64,000 bases of DNA from Aquimonas sp044377145 (GCF_044377145.1 NZ_JBILJQ010000011.1:1-64000); one strand, 5' to 3'. Shown: positions 37,841 through 46,803, counted from the stretch's first letter. Made by a program: numbers and translations. The notes: generated by a model from the sequence alone, not told the origin.

Positions 37841-37857
37841 GTCCGCGCGGACGTCCG
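37841..37857. promoter_or_regulatory. Palindromic upstream site of the ABC operon
   Basis: GTCCGCGCGGAC (37841-37852) is a perfect 12-bp palindrome overlapping CGGACGTCCG (37848-37857), another palindrome. It lies about 65-80 nt upstream of the -24 element, a place where NtrC-type activators may bind. Sixteen of these bases recur at 28227-28242. The binding protein is inferred, not shown. Confidence 0.45.
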
Positions 37858-37918
37858 TCCGACCGGTTGGACATCTGTAGCGGAGCCCAAAAAAACCTGA
37901 AAATCATGCGCTTAGGTA

Positions 37919-37935
37919 TTGGCACGATGTCTGCT
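37919..37935 (+). promoter_or_regulatory. Sigma-54 (-24/-12) promoter of the ABC operon
   Basis: TTGGCACG-ATGT-CTGCT matches the sigma-54 consensus YTGGCACGN4TTGCW except C for T at the first base of the -12 block. GG is at 37921-37922 and GC at 37933-37934, correctly spaced. Transcription would begin near 37946, 22 nt before ATG 37968, with GGAGAACGCCGC as ribosome binding site. The operon itself encodes a sigma-54 activator. Confidence 0.78.
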
Positions 37936-37967
37936 AAGGCTTCGATGTCCGTCCCGGAGAACGCCGC

Positions 37968-39236
37968 ATGATTCGCGACACCGCTGCTCAAGACCGTGCT
38001 GTCCCTTCCGCTGCACCGCCGCTGTGGCGTCGTCCCGCCCTGCGCCGCGCGGCCCTGCTCGCGCTGCCCGCGCTGGCGTTGGCATGGGTGGTGGCGGGCT
38101 GGCTCTCGGCCGAACGCAGCATCAGCATGGATCGCCTGCGCTTCGCCGAGGTCAGCCGCGGCACCTTGGTGCGCGATGCCGCGGTCGATGGCCGCGTGGT
38201 TGCGGCGGTCAGCCCGACTCTCTATGCGCCGAGTGGCGGTACGGTCAGCCTGAAGGTGCAGCCCGGCGCGGTGGTGAAGTCCGGCGAACTGCTGGTGCAG
38301 ATCGATTCGCCCGAGCTCGCCAACGAACTCTCGCGCGAGCAGGCCACTCTGGCCAGCCTGGAGGCGGAAGTCGGCCGTCAGCGCATCGAGGCCGAGAAGC
38401 AGCGCCTGCTGGCCCGGCGCACCCTGGACGAAGCCGACATCGAACTGAATGCGCGGCGGCGAGATTTCGAGCGTACCGAGCGCGCGCATCGGCTTGGCGC
38501 GCTGGCGCAGATCGATCTGCTGCGCGCCGAGGATGCGGTCAAGAGCGCCGAGATCGGTCGTCAGCATGCCAATGCTTCGGTCGATCTGGAGAGCCGCAGC
38601 GTCGGCTTCGACCTCGCCACCCGCGAACAGGCCCTGCAGCGGCAGCGGCTGGCGGTCAGCGAGCTGGAGCGACGGGTCGACGCGTTGAACATCCGTGCAC
38701 CCATCGACGGCCAGGTCGGCACGGTGGCGGTGGTCGACCGCGCGGTGGTGATCGTCAACGCGCCGCTGGTGACCGTGGTCGATCTGTCGCGCCTGCAGGC
38801 CGAGCTGGAAGTGCCCGAAACCTATGCCGATGAAGTCGGCCTCGGCATGACGGTGGCGGTGCGCCTCGGCGCGGTGGAGACACAGGCCAAGGTGGTCGCG
38901 ATCTCGCCCGAAGTGGTCGCCAATCGGGTTCGCGTGCGCGCCGACTTCGAGCAGGGCCAGCCGGCCGGCCTGCGTCAGAACCAGCGCCTGACCGGCCGCA
39001 TCCTGTTCGAGGAGCGCCCCGATGTGCTGATGCTGCAGCGCGGCGCCTTCATCGAGAACCATGGCGGACGCAGCGTCTGGGTGATGGACGGCGACATCGC
39101 GGTGCGCCGCTCGATCCGCCTCGGCGCCAGCAGCCTCGCCGCCGTCGAAATCCTCGAAGGCCTGCAGCCGGGCGAGCGCGTGGTCATCGCGGGCTCCGAC
39201 CTGTTCGAGGAAGCGGAGCGGGTGGAGGTGCATTAG
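37968..39236 (+). CDS. HlyD/MacA-type periplasmic adaptor subunit
   Basis: 422 residues. The N-terminal anchor is at about 26-46. The barrel-sandwich hybrid halves flank a coiled-coil hairpin: PSGGTVSLKVQPGAVVKSGE at about 85-110, the hairpin at about 110-235 with many Arg/Glu/Leu (LASLEAEVGRQRIEAEKQR), and the return NIRAPIDGQVGTVAVVD at about 243. Beta-barrel and membrane-proximal domains follow to 422. It would link the inner-membrane ABC permeases to an outer-membrane channel such as TolC, which is not encoded here. It is the first gene of the operon under the sigma-54 promoter. Confidence 0.88.
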   Translation: MIRDTAAQDRAVPSAAPPLWRRPALRRAALLALPALALAWVVAGWLSAERSISMDRLRFAEVSRGTLVRDAAVDGRVVAAVSPTLYAPSGGTVSLKVQPGAVVKSGELLVQIDSPELANELSREQATLASLEAEVGRQRIEAEKQRLLARRTLDEADIELNARRRDFERTERAHRLGALAQIDLLRAEDAVKSAEIGRQHANASVDLESRSVGFDLATREQALQRQRLAVSELERRVDALNIRAPIDGQVGTVAVVDRAVVIVNAPLVTVVDLSRLQAELEVPETYADEVGLGMTVAVRLGAVETQAKVVAISPEVVANRVRVRADFEQGQPAGLRQNQRLTGRILFEERPDVLMLQRGAFIENHGGRSVWVMDGDIAVRRSIRLGASSLAAVEILEGLQPGERVVIAGSDLFEEAERVEVH

Positions 39237-39240
39237 GAGC

Positions 39241-39398
39241 CGGGATTGGGGAGTTGGGATTGGGGATGGGCCGAACGTAGTAAGTCCATCGCCACTGCCC
39301 AGGTGTCGCTCCAAATACCACCCATCCAGAGCCGCCAACTCAAATCTCGCAGCAACCTGCTCCTACGAATTCCCAATCCCGAATCCCGAATCCCGACG
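39241..39398. repeat. GGGATTNGGGA-type repeats in inverted orientation
   Basis: Tandem degenerate heptamers on one side (GGGATTGGGGAGTTGGGAT, 39242-39260 and on to 39269) face the reverse complement (ATTCCCAATCCCGAATCCCG, 39369-39388 and on to 39397) across about 100 nt. The pair fills the gap between the adaptor and ATPase genes and could fold into a long hairpin. Such heptamer arrays are frequent in Xanthomonadaceae intergenic DNA. Confidence 0.75.
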
Positions 39399-39442
39399 CA
39401 AGAAAAGGCGCACTGCGCCCTCCTCAAACAAGGAAAAGCCCC

Positions 39443-40144
39443 ATGCTCACCATGCGCAAACTCAGCAAGGTCTATCGCACCCACATGATCGAAACCCACG
39501 CGCTGCGCGGTATCGACATCGAAGTGCGCGAGGGCGAATTCGTGGCGGTGACCGGGCCGTCGGGCTCGGGCAAGACCACCTTCCTCAACATCGCCGGCCT
39601 GCTGGAGGAATTTACCGGCGGTGAGTACCTGCTGGACGGTACGCCGGTGCAGGGCTTGAACGACGATGCGCGATCAACGCTGCGCAACCAGAAGATCGGC
39701 TTCATCTTCCAGGGCTTCAACCTGATCGCCGATCTGAACCTGTTCGACAACGTCGATGTGCCGCTGCGCTACCGCGGCTTCAACGCTGCCGAGCGCAAGC
39801 GCCGGATCGAAGAGGCGCTGGGCAAAGTCGGTCTTGCCTCGCGGATGAAACATTACCCGGCCGAACTTTCAGGCGGACAGCAGCAGCGCGTGGCCATCGC
39901 ACGCGCGTTGGCCGGCCAGCCGCGTCTGCTGCTGGCCGATGAGCCGACCGGCAACCTCGATTCGCAGATGGCGCGCGGGGTGATGGAGCTGCTGGAGCAG
40001 ATCAATACCGAGGGCACCACCATCGTGATGGTGACCCACGATGCCGAGCTGGCCGCGCGCGCCCAGCGCAATGTGCACATCGTCGATGGCCAGGTCAGCG
40101 ACCTCGACCACGGCCATGTCGCGCTACGCAGCGTTCACGCCTGA
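39443..40144 (+). CDS. ABC transporter ATP-binding protein (MacB/LolD class)
   Basis: 233 residues. Walker A is GPSGSGKTT, the Q-loop is FIFQGFNLI, the signature is LSGGQQQRVAIARAL, Walker B is LLLADEPTGNLD, and the H-loop is MVTHDAELAARA. The LSGGQQQR and DEPTGNLD texts are those of the MacB/LolD/FtsE class, which power extrusion through mechanotransmission rather than classical transport. It serves the two following permeases. Confidence 0.9.
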   Translation: MLTMRKLSKVYRTHMIETHALRGIDIEVREGEFVAVTGPSGSGKTTFLNIAGLLEEFTGGEYLLDGTPVQGLNDDARSTLRNQKIGFIFQGFNLIADLNLFDNVDVPLRYRGFNAAERKRRIEEALGKVGLASRMKHYPAELSGGQQQRVAIARALAGQPRLLLADEPTGNLDSQMARGVMELLEQINTEGTTIVMVTHDAELAARAQRNVHIVDGQVSDLDHGHVALRSVHA

Positions 40145-40158
40145 GCCTGGAGACCAGC

Positions 40159-41469
40159 ATGTTTTCCTACTATCTGAAGTTGGGCCTGCGCAGCCTGCGG
40201 CGCAATCCGGTGTTGACCGCACTGATGGTGCTGACGCTGGCGGTGGGTGTGGCGACCAGCATGTCGACCCTGACCGTGATGCGGGCGATGTCGGGCGATC
40301 CGATCCCAGGCAAGAGCGACCGCCTGTTCGTGGTGCAGGTCGACAACACCCCCGCCGATGAAGGCGAAGAGAACGATGAGCCGCAGCCGCACGTGAGCTG
40401 GCTGGACGCGCGCGAGCTGCTGGAGTCGGCGAACGGCCTGCGCCAGAGCGCGATGTATGCGGTCGGTGGCGTTGCCGAAGCCGGCGACGAGCACGGCAAT
40501 CTGTTGATCGGCGGCATGGCTGTGGGCGGCGACTTCTTCGCCATGTTCGACGTGCCGTTCAAGCACGGCAGCAGTTGGAGTGCCGAATCCGACGCGCGCG
40601 GCGCGGCCGAGGCGGTGCTGTCGTCGGAGTTCGCCCAGCGCCTGTTCGGTAACACCGATCCGACCGGCCAGCGCCTACGCATGTTTGATCGCGAATACCT
40701 GATCACCGGCGTGCTGGCGCCTTGGCGTCCGCTGCCCAAGTTCTATTGGCTGGTCGGTGGCTCGAATCGCTTCCGGGAAACCGATGAAGTTTTCATCCCG
40801 CTGCGCAGCGCGATCGCCAACGAATCGGGCCCCAACGGTAGGGTCAACTGTTCCGGCGACGGCCCCGAGCCGGGTTACACCGGCTTGTTGAACTCCGAGT
40901 GCGTGTTCATGCAGTACTGGGTCGAGCTGGCGTCGGCTGCGGAGCGCGCGGCCTACCGCGAAAAGCTGGGCGGACATATCGAAGCGCAGAAGGCGCTGGG
41001 GCGACTGCCGCTGGGCGAGCGTTCCCGCCTGCTTGATGTGCGCGAATGGATGGACGATCAGGACGTGCTCGGCGACGACACCATCCTGCAGACCTTGCTC
41101 GCGGCCGGCTTTCTGCTGGTCTGCGTGGTCAATACGGTCGGCCTGCTGCTGGCCAAGTTCACCGCCAACTCCGGTGAGATCGGTGTGCGTCGCGCGCTCG
41201 GTGCAACCCGCCGCCAGATCTTCCAGCAATACCTGGTGCAGGCCGCGGTGGTTGGCATCGCAGGCGGCGTGATCGGCCTCGGCCTGACCTTCGGCGGCCT
41301 GTGGCTGCTGGCGCGGCAGTCGGCTGAGGTGGCCGCGGTTGCGCACATGAGCCCGATGATGCTGCTCGCCACCGTCGGCACTGCCATCGGCGCCGCCGTG
41401 CTGGCCGGCCTGTTGCCAACCTGGCGCGCCTGTCAGGTTGTTCCCGCCATCCAGCTCAAAACCCAGTGA
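40159..41469 (+). CDS. MacB/FtsX-type ABC permease, first copy
   Basis: 436 residues. One N-terminal membrane segment (about 18-38), a MacB-type periplasmic domain (about 45-300), then three membrane segments (about 310-335, 360-390, 400-425) bearing the FtsX domain (GEIGVRRALGATRRQIFQQYL). This 1+3 topology is the type VII ABC layout. It lies 14 nt after the ATPase gene and is followed 8 nt later by a second permease, giving a heterodimeric permease pair. Confidence 0.88.
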   Translation: MFSYYLKLGLRSLRRNPVLTALMVLTLAVGVATSMSTLTVMRAMSGDPIPGKSDRLFVVQVDNTPADEGEENDEPQPHVSWLDARELLESANGLRQSAMYAVGGVAEAGDEHGNLLIGGMAVGGDFFAMFDVPFKHGSSWSAESDARGAAEAVLSSEFAQRLFGNTDPTGQRLRMFDREYLITGVLAPWRPLPKFYWLVGGSNRFRETDEVFIPLRSAIANESGPNGRVNCSGDGPEPGYTGLLNSECVFMQYWVELASAAERAAYREKLGGHIEAQKALGRLPLGERSRLLDVREWMDDQDVLGDDTILQTLLAAGFLLVCVVNTVGLLLAKFTANSGEIGVRRALGATRRQIFQQYLVQAAVVGIAGGVIGLGLTFGGLWLLARQSAEVAAVAHMSPMMLLATVGTAIGAAVLAGLLPTWRACQVVPAIQLKTQ

Positions 41470-41477
41470 GGCCCGCC

Positions 41478-42704
41478 ATGGAAATCCGTCCCATTTTCTC
41501 CGCGCTGCTGCGCTCCAAGACCGGTGCCTTCCTGATCGCGGCCCAGGTCGCATTGACCCTGGCCATCCTCGGCAATGCGCTCTATATCGTGCAGGACCGG
41601 CTGACCATCGCCGCGCGCCCCACCGGCGCCGATGAAGCCAACACCTTCTACATTCGCTATTACGGCTTTCGCGAAGGCATCGACGTCCCCGCGATGCTGG
41701 ACGCCGACCTGGCGCTGATGCGGGCGATGCCTGGCGTGGCGGCAGTGGCGACCGCCAATATGGCGCCGCTGAACCAGTCGGGCTGGAACCTGAGCATCAG
41801 CGACCGCATCGACGACCCCGCTGCGATCACCAGCTATACGGCGTTCTACTTCAGCTCCGAGAGCCTGGTCGATGCCCTTGGCCTCAACATCATCGAGGGC
41901 CGCGACTTCACCCCCGAGGAGGTGCAGGTGATCGAGCCCTCGCTGGCGAACATCCAGCCCAAACACGCGATCCTGACCCGCGCGCTGGCGGAGCGGATGT
42001 TTCCCGGCCAGACCCAGTTCGTCGGCCGCAAGGCGTTTCTGGGTGATGGCGCAGATGCCTCGCAGTTCGAGGTGGTGGGCATCGTCGAGCGCATGCAGTC
42101 GCCGTGGGCGCAGACCAGCGTGGCCGCCGAGCTGTCGATGATCGTTCCGCTGCGCCAGTTGGACCCGGGTGCCAGCTTCATCGTGCGCAGCCAGCCCGGC
42201 GAGCTCGACAAGGTCATGCGCGAAGTCGAGGACGCGCTGACTGCGCTGCGTGATGATCGGGTGCACCTCGGCACCACCAGCCTGCTGGAGGCGCGCGCCA
42301 CGCGCTACCGCGCCGACCAGTCGCTGGCGACGATGCTGCTGACGGTGATGGGCCTGCTATTGCTGGTCACGGCCTCCGGCATCGTCGGCATGGCCTCGCT
42401 GTGGGTCAACCAGCGGCGCAAGCAGATTGGCGTGCGGCGCGCGATCGGCGCCCGTCGCCGCGACATCCTGCGCTACTTCCTGATCGAGAACTTCATGGTC
42501 ACCAGCGCCGGCATCGCCGTCGGCACCGCGCTTGCGCTCGGCCTGAATCGCCTGCTGGTGAGCCAGCTCAGCGTCGAACGCCTGCCATTGCACTACCTGC
42601 CTTACGGCATGCTCGCGCTGTGGGCGCTGGGCCTGCTGGCGGCGTATGGCCCGGCCTGGCGGGCATCGAGGATTCCGCCGGCGGTGGCGACGCGGAGCGG
42701 CTGA
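41478..42704 (+). CDS. MacB/FtsX-type ABC permease, second copy
   Basis: 408 residues from MEIRPIFSAL. Same topology as its neighbour: N-terminal membrane segment (about 17-37), periplasmic domain to about 275, FtsX segments at about 283-310, 335-360 and 370-395, with KQIGVRRAIGARRRDILRYFL in the conserved cytoplasmic loop. MacB homologues normally act as dimers; two distinct subunits here suggest a heterodimer. The substrate is unknown. Confidence 0.88.
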   Translation: MEIRPIFSALLRSKTGAFLIAAQVALTLAILGNALYIVQDRLTIAARPTGADEANTFYIRYYGFREGIDVPAMLDADLALMRAMPGVAAVATANMAPLNQSGWNLSISDRIDDPAAITSYTAFYFSSESLVDALGLNIIEGRDFTPEEVQVIEPSLANIQPKHAILTRALAERMFPGQTQFVGRKAFLGDGADASQFEVVGIVERMQSPWAQTSVAAELSMIVPLRQLDPGASFIVRSQPGELDKVMREVEDALTALRDDRVHLGTTSLLEARATRYRADQSLATMLLTVMGLLLLVTASGIVGMASLWVNQRRKQIGVRRAIGARRRDILRYFLIENFMVTSAGIAVGTALALGLNRLLVSQLSVERLPLHYLPYGMLALWALGLLAAYGPAWRASRIPPAVATRSG

Positions 42705-42707
42705 CGA

Positions 42708-42733
42708 CCCTCAGCACCTGGCGGTGCTGAGGG
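42708..42733. terminator. 11-bp hairpin after the permease gene
   Basis: CCCTCAGCACC (42708-42718) and GGTGCTGAGGG (42723-42733) form a perfect stem with a TGGC loop, 3 nt after the permease stop. No U-tract follows, so it may attenuate or stabilise mRNA rather than fully terminate before the regulator genes. Confidence 0.45.
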
Positions 42734-42996
42734 CGGGATTGGGGATTCGGGATTCGTGGTGCTTCGTTTGGCCGCACTGCGTGCTTACCGTAGGCGCGTC
42801 GATGAAGGCCACGAGAAACACCTCAACTGATCGCTCTATCTCGACTCCCGCGGCACCACGCTTCTGCGAATCCCCAATCCCGACTCCCGAATCCCGGCTC
42901 CCGGCTCCATCAGGCGACTGCTAACCTCGCGACCTCCAAGCTCGCAGCACCCCGCTTCAACGAATCACGAATCCCCACTCCCGAATCCCGGCTCCC
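42734..42996. repeat. Heptamer-like repeat cluster before the response regulator gene
   Basis: Forward units (GGGATTGGGGATTCGGGATT, 42735-42754) are followed by two reverse-oriented clusters (CGAATCCCCAATCCCGACTC from 42867 and CGAATCACGAATCCCCACTC from 42960) whose last unit abuts ATG 42997. The spacer has no gene. Confidence 0.75.
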
Positions 42997-44358
42997 ATGC
43001 CCAACGTCCTGATCATCGACGACAACCCAGCCATCGCCACCGCGCTGTCGGTGCTGCTGTCACTGCACGACATCGACAGCGCGCATGCGGCGGACCCGGC
43101 GGCCGGGCTGCAGAGGCTGGCTGAGGCGGAGTTCGATCTGGTGATCCAGGACATGAATTTCAGCCTCGACACCACCTCGGGCGAGGAGGGCGTCGCGCTG
43201 TTCCGGGCGATTCGCGCGGCGCATCCGGATCTGCCGGTGATCTTGCTGACCGCCTGGACGCATCTGGAAGCCGCGGTCGATCTGATCAAGGCCGGCGCGG
43301 CCGACTATCTGGCCAAGCCCTGGGACGATGCGCGCCTGGTCGCCTGTGTGCAGAACCTGCTCGAACTCAGCGAGGCCAGCCGCGAGCTGCGTCAGCTGAA
43401 GTCGGGCCAGCGTCGTCGTGTCGAAGACCTGCAGCGCAAGCTCGACCTGCGCGGCCTGGTGTTCGCCGACCCGGCCATGGCCGAGCTGTTGCAGCTGGTA
43501 TCTCAGGTCGCGCGCGCCGATGTGCCGGTGTTGATCACCGGCCCCAACGGCGCCGGCAAGGAGCGCATCGCCGAGATCCTGCAGGCCAACTCGCAGGTGC
43601 GCGACGGCCCGTTCGTCACCTTGAACTGCGGCGCGCTGCCGTCTGAGCTGATCGAGGCCGAGCTGTTCGGCGCCGAGGTCGGTGCCTATACCGGCGCGGC
43701 CAAGGCGCGCGAAGGCAAGTTCGAAGCCGCCGACGGTGGCACCTTGTTCCTGGATGAAATCGGCAACCTGCCGCCAGCCGGACAGATGAAGCTGCTGCGG
43801 GTACTGGAAACCGGACGCTTCGAGCGCCTGGGTTCGAACCGCGAGCGACAGGTGCGCGTACGGGTGCTCAGCGCAACCAATGCGGATCTGGGCGCAATGA
43901 TCCGCGCCGGAACATTCCGCGAAGACCTCTACTACCGGCTCAACCTGATCGAGATCGCGCTGCCGCCTTTGGCGGCGCGGCCGGGCGACATCCTGCCTTT
44001 GGCCGAGCACTTCCTCGGCCCGCAGCGGCGGCTGTCGAATGCCGCTCGCGACGCGCTGCGTCGGCACACCTGGCCGGGCAATGTGCGCGAGCTGCGCAAT
44101 GTGATGCAGCGCGCTGGGCTGTTGGCGCGCGGCGAGTTGATCGAGCCTGGCGATCTCGGTTTGGCTGCGCAGGTGCGTGGGGCTGTGAGCGCGGCGCCGA
44201 GCGTCCCGCCCACTGTGGAGAACGAGCCCGATCGCGCCGAGATCGAAGCCGCGCTTGCGCGTGCCGCTGGGGTGGTGGCGCAGGCAGCGTCTGAGCTCGG
44301 ACTGAGCCGGCAGGCGCTGTATCGGCGCATGGAGCGGCTGGGCATCGCCCGTGCCTGA
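42997..44358 (+). CDS. Sigma-54-dependent response regulator (NtrC family)
   Basis: 453 residues. The receiver domain (1-120) has IIDDN, the phospho-acceptor D52 (VIQDMNF), and K in YLAKPWDD. The AAA+ domain (about 150-370) has Walker A GPNGAGKE, the sigma-54 contact loop GAYTGA (229-234; Tyr replaces the usual Phe), Walker B GTLFLDEIGNL, and WPGNVRELRNV. A Fis-type helix-turn-helix (QAASELGLSRQALYRRMERLG) ends it. It should activate sigma-54 promoters such as the one at 37919. No Shine-Dalgarno is seen: the sequence before ATG is repeat-derived CCGGCTCCC. The kinase gene overlaps its end. Confidence 0.92.
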   Translation: MPNVLIIDDNPAIATALSVLLSLHDIDSAHAADPAAGLQRLAEAEFDLVIQDMNFSLDTTSGEEGVALFRAIRAAHPDLPVILLTAWTHLEAAVDLIKAGAADYLAKPWDDARLVACVQNLLELSEASRELRQLKSGQRRRVEDLQRKLDLRGLVFADPAMAELLQLVSQVARADVPVLITGPNGAGKERIAEILQANSQVRDGPFVTLNCGALPSELIEAELFGAEVGAYTGAAKAREGKFEAADGGTLFLDEIGNLPPAGQMKLLRVLETGRFERLGSNRERQVRVRVLSATNADLGAMIRAGTFREDLYYRLNLIEIALPPLAARPGDILPLAEHFLGPQRRLSNAARDALRRHTWPGNVRELRNVMQRAGLLARGELIEPGDLGLAAQVRGAVSAAPSVPPTVENEPDRAEIEAALARAAGVVAQAASELGLSRQALYRRMERLGIARA

Positions 44359-45679
44359 GCTGCGCCGCCGCTCGCTGGCCGGACGCCTGTTGGCCGCGCT
44401 GGGCCTGTTGCTGCTGAGCAGCGCAGCGCTGTCAGCCTGGCTGTCGAGCGTGCTCGAATCGCCCCTGCTCGCGGTGGTGATCACCTTGCTGGCCGGTGTG
44501 CCGGTGGCCATGCTGCTGGCGCGGCGTGTACTGCAACCGGTGCTGTCGCTGTTTCGCGCCTTGATCGGCACCGTCGGCAGTTACCGCGATGGCGATTTCA
44601 GTTTCGGCGTGGCCTGGCGCGGCGACGACGAGCTGGCTGCCTTGGTCGATGCACACAACCAGCTCGGCAGCGTGCTGCGCGAGCAGCGCCAGGCGCTGGT
44701 GCAGCGCGAGCTGCTGCTCGACACCATGCTGCAGAACACGCCGGTGGCGATGCTGCTGATCGACCCGGCCGGGCGCGTGGTGTTTGCCAACCTCGCGGCG
44801 CGCCGGCTGCTACATGCGGGCCGGGTGATCAATGGGCAAACCCTCGACAGCCTGCTGGAGGATCAGCCCAGCGCACTGCGCGAGGCGATTGCCGGCGGTC
44901 GCGACGGTCTGGTCAGTCTGGGCGAAGGTGAGGACGACGATGCCTGGCATCTGTCGCAGCGCGATTTCCGGCTCAACGGGCGCGCCCAGCGGCTGCTGCT
45001 GATGCGTCAGCTGACGCTTGAGCTGCGTCGCGCCGAAGTGCGCACCTGGAAGAAGGTGATCCGGGTCATCAGCCATGAACTCAACAACTCATTGGCGCCG
45101 ATCGCGTCCTTGGCGCACTCCGGTGCGGAACTGCTGCGGCGCGGCCAGCACGAGCGGCTGGCGCCGGTATTCGGCACCATCGAGGAGCGGGCGCGGCATT
45201 TGAACGAGTTCATCCGCGGCTATGCCCGCTTCGCCAAGCTGCCGACACCGGCGCCTGAGCCGGTGCAGCTGGAAGGTTTTCTGCAGACGCTGGCGGCGGA
45301 GCGCAGCTTCGCCATTGAGGGCGCGCTGCCGGCCCAGCCCGTGCAGTTCGACCCCGCGCAAATGAGCCAGGCCCTGCTGAATCTGCTGAAGAACGCCCAC
45401 GAATCCGGCTCAGCGCCCGCGGATATCCAGCTGGCCGTGCGGCTTGAGGCGGAGTCGCTGCGCATCGAAGTGCTCGATCGCGGTGCGGGCATGGGCGCGG
45501 CGGTGCTGGAGCGGGCGCTACTGCCCTTCTATTCGACCAAGCGCAGCGGCACCGGCCTTGGCCTGGCCCTGGTCCGCGAGATCGTTGAAGCGCACGGCGG
45601 GCAGGTGCGGCTGAGCATGCGCGAGGGCGGCGGCACCAGCGTGGTGCTGCGGCTGCCGCAGGATCGCCGCGGCGGCTGA
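44351..45679 (+). CDS. Sensor histidine kinase, partner of the NtrC-type regulator
   Basis: 442 residues from GTG 44351, overlapping the regulator gene by 8 nt. Two membrane segments (about 12-30 and 36-56) with almost no periplasmic loop suggest it senses within the membrane or cytoplasm. A HAMP-like part (about 58-115) and a PAS-like domain (about 122-225) precede the phospho-acceptor H242 in VISHELNNSLAPI and the ATPase domain (N box NLLKNAHESG, then LDRGAGMG, then RSGTGLGLALV). It belongs to the NtrB/NtrY-like kinases that pair with NtrC-type regulators. Confidence 0.92.
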   Translation: MPELRRRSLAGRLLAALGLLLLSSAALSAWLSSVLESPLLAVVITLLAGVPVAMLLARRVLQPVLSLFRALIGTVGSYRDGDFSFGVAWRGDDELAALVDAHNQLGSVLREQRQALVQRELLLDTMLQNTPVAMLLIDPAGRVVFANLAARRLLHAGRVINGQTLDSLLEDQPSALREAIAGGRDGLVSLGEGEDDDAWHLSQRDFRLNGRAQRLLLMRQLTLELRRAEVRTWKKVIRVISHELNNSLAPIASLAHSGAELLRRGQHERLAPVFGTIEERARHLNEFIRGYARFAKLPTPAPEPVQLEGFLQTLAAERSFAIEGALPAQPVQFDPAQMSQALLNLLKNAHESGSAPADIQLAVRLEAESLRIEVLDRGAGMGAAVLERALLPFYSTKRSGTGLGLALVREIVEAHGGQVRLSMREGGGTSVVLRLPQDRRGG

Positions 45680-45761
45680 GCAGGCGTGTTCTACGATGCG
45701 TCGTGTAGCAACTCGACTTGAGTCACTGGCACGTCGCCGTTGGGGGCGGCATGCTCGGCGC

Positions 45762-46790
45762 ATGAAGTCGCCCAAACCCGATCTTGCTACCGCAAACCCA
45801 CTCACCATGGCCGAGGTTGCGCGGCGTGCCGGCGTGGCCGAATCCACCGTCTCACGCGCCTTGGCGGACAACCCGCTGGTGTCCGAGCCCACCCGTCGGC
45901 GCATACAGGCACTGGCCAAGCAGCTTGGTTATTCCATCAATCCGGTGGCGCAGAGCCTGCGCGTGCAGCGCTCGCGCACGATCGCGGTAGCTGTGCCCTT
46001 GGTTCACGAAGCCCGGCAGCCGCTGTCTGACCCTTTTCTGATGAGCATGTTGGCGCAGATCGCGGATGCCTTGGCCGAGCGCGGCTACAGCATGCTGCTT
46101 TCGAAGGTGCCGGCACACGACGACGACTGGATCGATCGATTTCTGCAGCCTGGCCGCGCTGATGGGGTGATCCTGATTGGACAGAGCCACGAACACAGCA
46201 CCATCAACTTGGCGGCACAGCGCGGCCGTCCGCTGGTCGTGTGGGGTGCCCGGTTGCCTGACCAGCGCTACGCCTGTGTTGGCACCGACAACGCCATCGG
46301 TGGTGCCATCGCTACCCGCCATCTGCTGCAGCAGGGACGCCGACGTCTGGCCTTCCTTGGCGATGAGCGTCTGCCGGAGATCGGCTTCCGCTACGCCGGC
46401 TATCGCCAAGCACTGAAAGAGGCCGGCCTGCGCGCCGAGCCCGCGCTGCGCATCCGTACCCGTTTCAACGCCGACGATGCCTATGGGGGGGTCAGCAGGG
46501 CATTGGCCAATGGCATCCAGTTCGATGGTGTGGTGGCGGCGTCCGACGTTATCGCGACCAGCGCGTTGCGCGCACTGGCCGAAGCCGGGCGGCGAGTGCC
46601 CGACGACGTCGCCGTGGTCGGCTTCGATGATGTCGAGCTGGCCCGCTACACGCTGCCGCCATTGACTACCGTCCACCAGGACGTCGAGCGTGGCGCGCGC
46701 CTGTTGGTCGAAATGCTGCTGGACGGACGCTGTGCATGCGAAGACTCGGTACAAATGGCGCCAGTGCTGGTCCGGCGCGCTTCGGCCTGA
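45762..46790 (+). CDS. LacI-family transcriptional regulator of the sucrose locus
   Basis: 342 residues from MKSPKPDLATA. The helix-turn-helix is TMAEVARRAGVAESTVSRAL with the hinge helix NPVAQSLRVQRS. The periplasmic-binding-like effector domain (about 75-340) contains LLQQGRRRLAFLG and DDVAVVGFDDVELARYTLPP. ATG 45762 was preferred over 45696 because the extra 22 Arg-rich residues lack family similarity. It is convergent with the symporter gene, 13 nt apart. By position and analogy to SuxR of Xanthomonas it should repress the adjoining sugar genes, probably via the palindromes at 48473-48505. Confidence 0.9.
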   Translation: MKSPKPDLATANPLTMAEVARRAGVAESTVSRALADNPLVSEPTRRRIQALAKQLGYSINPVAQSLRVQRSRTIAVAVPLVHEARQPLSDPFLMSMLAQIADALAERGYSMLLSKVPAHDDDWIDRFLQPGRADGVILIGQSHEHSTINLAAQRGRPLVVWGARLPDQRYACVGTDNAIGGAIATRHLLQQGRRRLAFLGDERLPEIGFRYAGYRQALKEAGLRAEPALRIRTRFNADDAYGGVSRALANGIQFDGVVAASDVIATSALRALAEAGRRVPDDVAVVGFDDVELARYTLPPLTTVHQDVERGARLLVEMLLDGRCACEDSVQMAPVLVRRASA

Positions 46791-46803
46791 GGACCGAGGT
46801 CGA

